Source: Diplonema papillatum
Lineage: Eukaryota > Euglenozoa > Diplonemea > Diplonemida > Diplonemidae
DNA length: 64,000 nt
Assembly: GCA_030068145.1 (NCBI GenBank)
Contig: JAPJBO010000057.1
Location: forward strand, 1 to 64,000
Direction: 5' to 3'
Below, in pieces: positions 63,001 through 64,000 of the stretch. The translations under genes and the position numbers were made by a program. Every line of letters begins with the position of its first letter. Position 1 is the stretch's first letter. Below the pieces are notes generated by a model that saw nothing but the letters and a program-made list of their open reading frames with translations, made no database searches and was not told where the DNA came from.

Positions 63001-64000
63001 TAAAGAAGTGAAGCTGCGCGATTTCGGAAGCAGCTCTCTATTCCTGGGGTACGTCCGCGACCGCAGCGCCGACCTCGTCGTCGAGTATCAGCACATGTTG
63101 CACAGCACCGTCTCGAACCTCAACCCCCTCCCGATCATCACCATCACCGACGTGGGGAAGGTCATCAACTTCTCGATGGCGGCTGCTAAGCTGCTGGGGC
63201 ACGACCAAAGCGACGTGGTCGGGAACAATGTTAAAATGCTGATGCCGGATGAGATAGCCGTGGAGCACGATGAGTACCTCCAGCGGTACCTCGCTACCGG
63301 CAAGCGTTCCATCATTGACACAGCGAGGGTGCTGAACGCGAAGCATCAAGACGGCACGGAGGTTCCGATAACCCTGGAAGTCAAAGAAGTCAACATCTCA
63401 TCCGCCCGCCTCTACATCGCCTCCGTCACCCCTCTCGCCGCTGAGCACGAATCTAGGTATGCGAACGCCAGGGAAGTAAATGGCTTTTTATCAAAAAGCG
63501 AACTATAACTCTAAAAAACCACCCGGCAAAAAAGGCACTTCTGCCGGCCAAGGCACTGGTACAGTGGTAGTGCAGTGGACCGATTAAAAAGTTTCTGTAA
63601 TTTGCCCGGCCTACCACAGAAGACACCTGGTGCCTGGTGTGAATGTACGTTATGCAAGGGAGAAAGGACCCCTACGTCGGAAGAATACGCAGTTCAAACA
63701 ACACTACTCAGGTACCTCCAAGCCGTGTTCACCCAAGTCGTCGACCGGGCCCCCATTCCCATCATCAAAATCAGCGACACTGGCGCCGTGCAAACGTACA
63801 ACCACGCCGCTGTCAGCGCGTTCAAGTACAACCGGTCGGAGGTCATCGGACACAACGTGAAGATGCTCTGCCCGCCCGCCGTCGCCCTGAAGCACGACGA
63901 CTACCTTTTGCGGTACAAGAACACGAGGGAGAAGCACATCATCGACACGACTTTCACTACCTCCGCCAGGCGGTCCGACGGGTCGGTGTTCATGGTGCGG
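57026..64000 (+). CDS. tmcB/TINY MACROCYSTS-type multipass membrane protein with PAS array (incomplete)
   Basis: Exon 1 is 57026-63456 (2143 codons). A GTATGC donor and the CTACTCAG acceptor at 63711 join in phase (AG/G) to exon 2, which runs off the window. About nine membrane helices lie in residues 43-350. A cytosolic region follows (about 360-660) with long helices, then eight more helices (near 670, 880, 1000, 1220, 1255, 1480, 1528 and 1713) separating large loops. The C-terminus has PAS domains at about 1775-1890, 1905-2018 and 2025-2142, and a fourth in exon 2. Each has a VPII-I/PLI-I start, an E--G-NV-MLMP loop and a KHI/KVI-T-R helix. The layout matches tmcB/tmcC proteins of protists; their roles are poorly known, though PAS domains suggest redox, light or ligand sensing. 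No kinase or cyclase is visible before the edge. The ATG at 57026 precedes a Ser-rich tail and the first helix. Confidence 0.88.

Overview
The window is nuclear DNA of a unicellular eukaryote. The genes are separated by long non-coding spacers full of repeats. Several are split by spliceosomal introns, mostly with a GTATGY donor. Their products are purely eukaryotic: UNC119, a TAF12-like histone fold, a LYR protein, Msp1/ATAD1, a mitochondrial carrier, an importin-like protein and a tmcB-type membrane/PAS protein. UNC119 suggests a ciliated or flagellated cell. Coding stretches look GC-rich and the spacers more mixed, with homopolymer runs, TC tracts and T-runs. The species cannot be named from sequence alone. 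A free-living alveolate-type or other flagellate protist fits, but that is inference.

Layout. 1-3.2 kb: coiled-coil exons, then an UNC119 gene. 3.2-6 kb: spacer with a diverged tandem repeat and a decayed Ty3/gypsy integrase fragment. 6.0-6.9 kb: mitochondrial carrier. 6.9-17.1 kb: repeat-rich spacer with a terminal-inverted-repeat (TIR) element, a three-copy 36-bp repeat and a TC-tailed dispersed repeat. 17.1-23.7 kb: an unknown one-membrane-span protein, a purple acid phosphatase, a two-exon LYR protein, a second TIR element and TAF12. 24.5-26.0 kb: PDZ plus Tudor-like protein. 26-28.5 kb: repeats. 28.6-30.5 kb: three-exon Msp1/ATAD1. 31.5-32.5 kb: a 959-bp TIR element carrying two divergent tRNA-like Pol III promoters. 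32.6-45.1 kb: one 4168-codon uninterrupted reading frame of the DUF3638/DUF3645 P-loop family, with a zinc finger, EF-hands and VPS62-like repeats. 47.2-49.5 kb: importin-like HEAT protein whose last coding segment is repeated twice past its stop. 50.3-54.4 kb: CAP/SCP-domain protein with a proposed 3-kb intron containing another TIR element. 57.0 kb to the right edge: tmcB-like protein with about 17 membrane segments and at least four PAS domains, running off the window.

Every confidently assigned gene is on the + strand. The genes do not form one pathway. They serve ciliary lipid-protein trafficking (UNC119), mitochondria (carrier, LYR protein, Msp1), transcription (TAF12), nuclear transport (importin-like), secretion or lysosomes (phosphatase, perhaps CAP) and sensing (tmcB/PAS). 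The strongest candidate for something undescribed is the TIR element with paired, outward-facing tRNA-like promoters, directly upstream of the giant gene.
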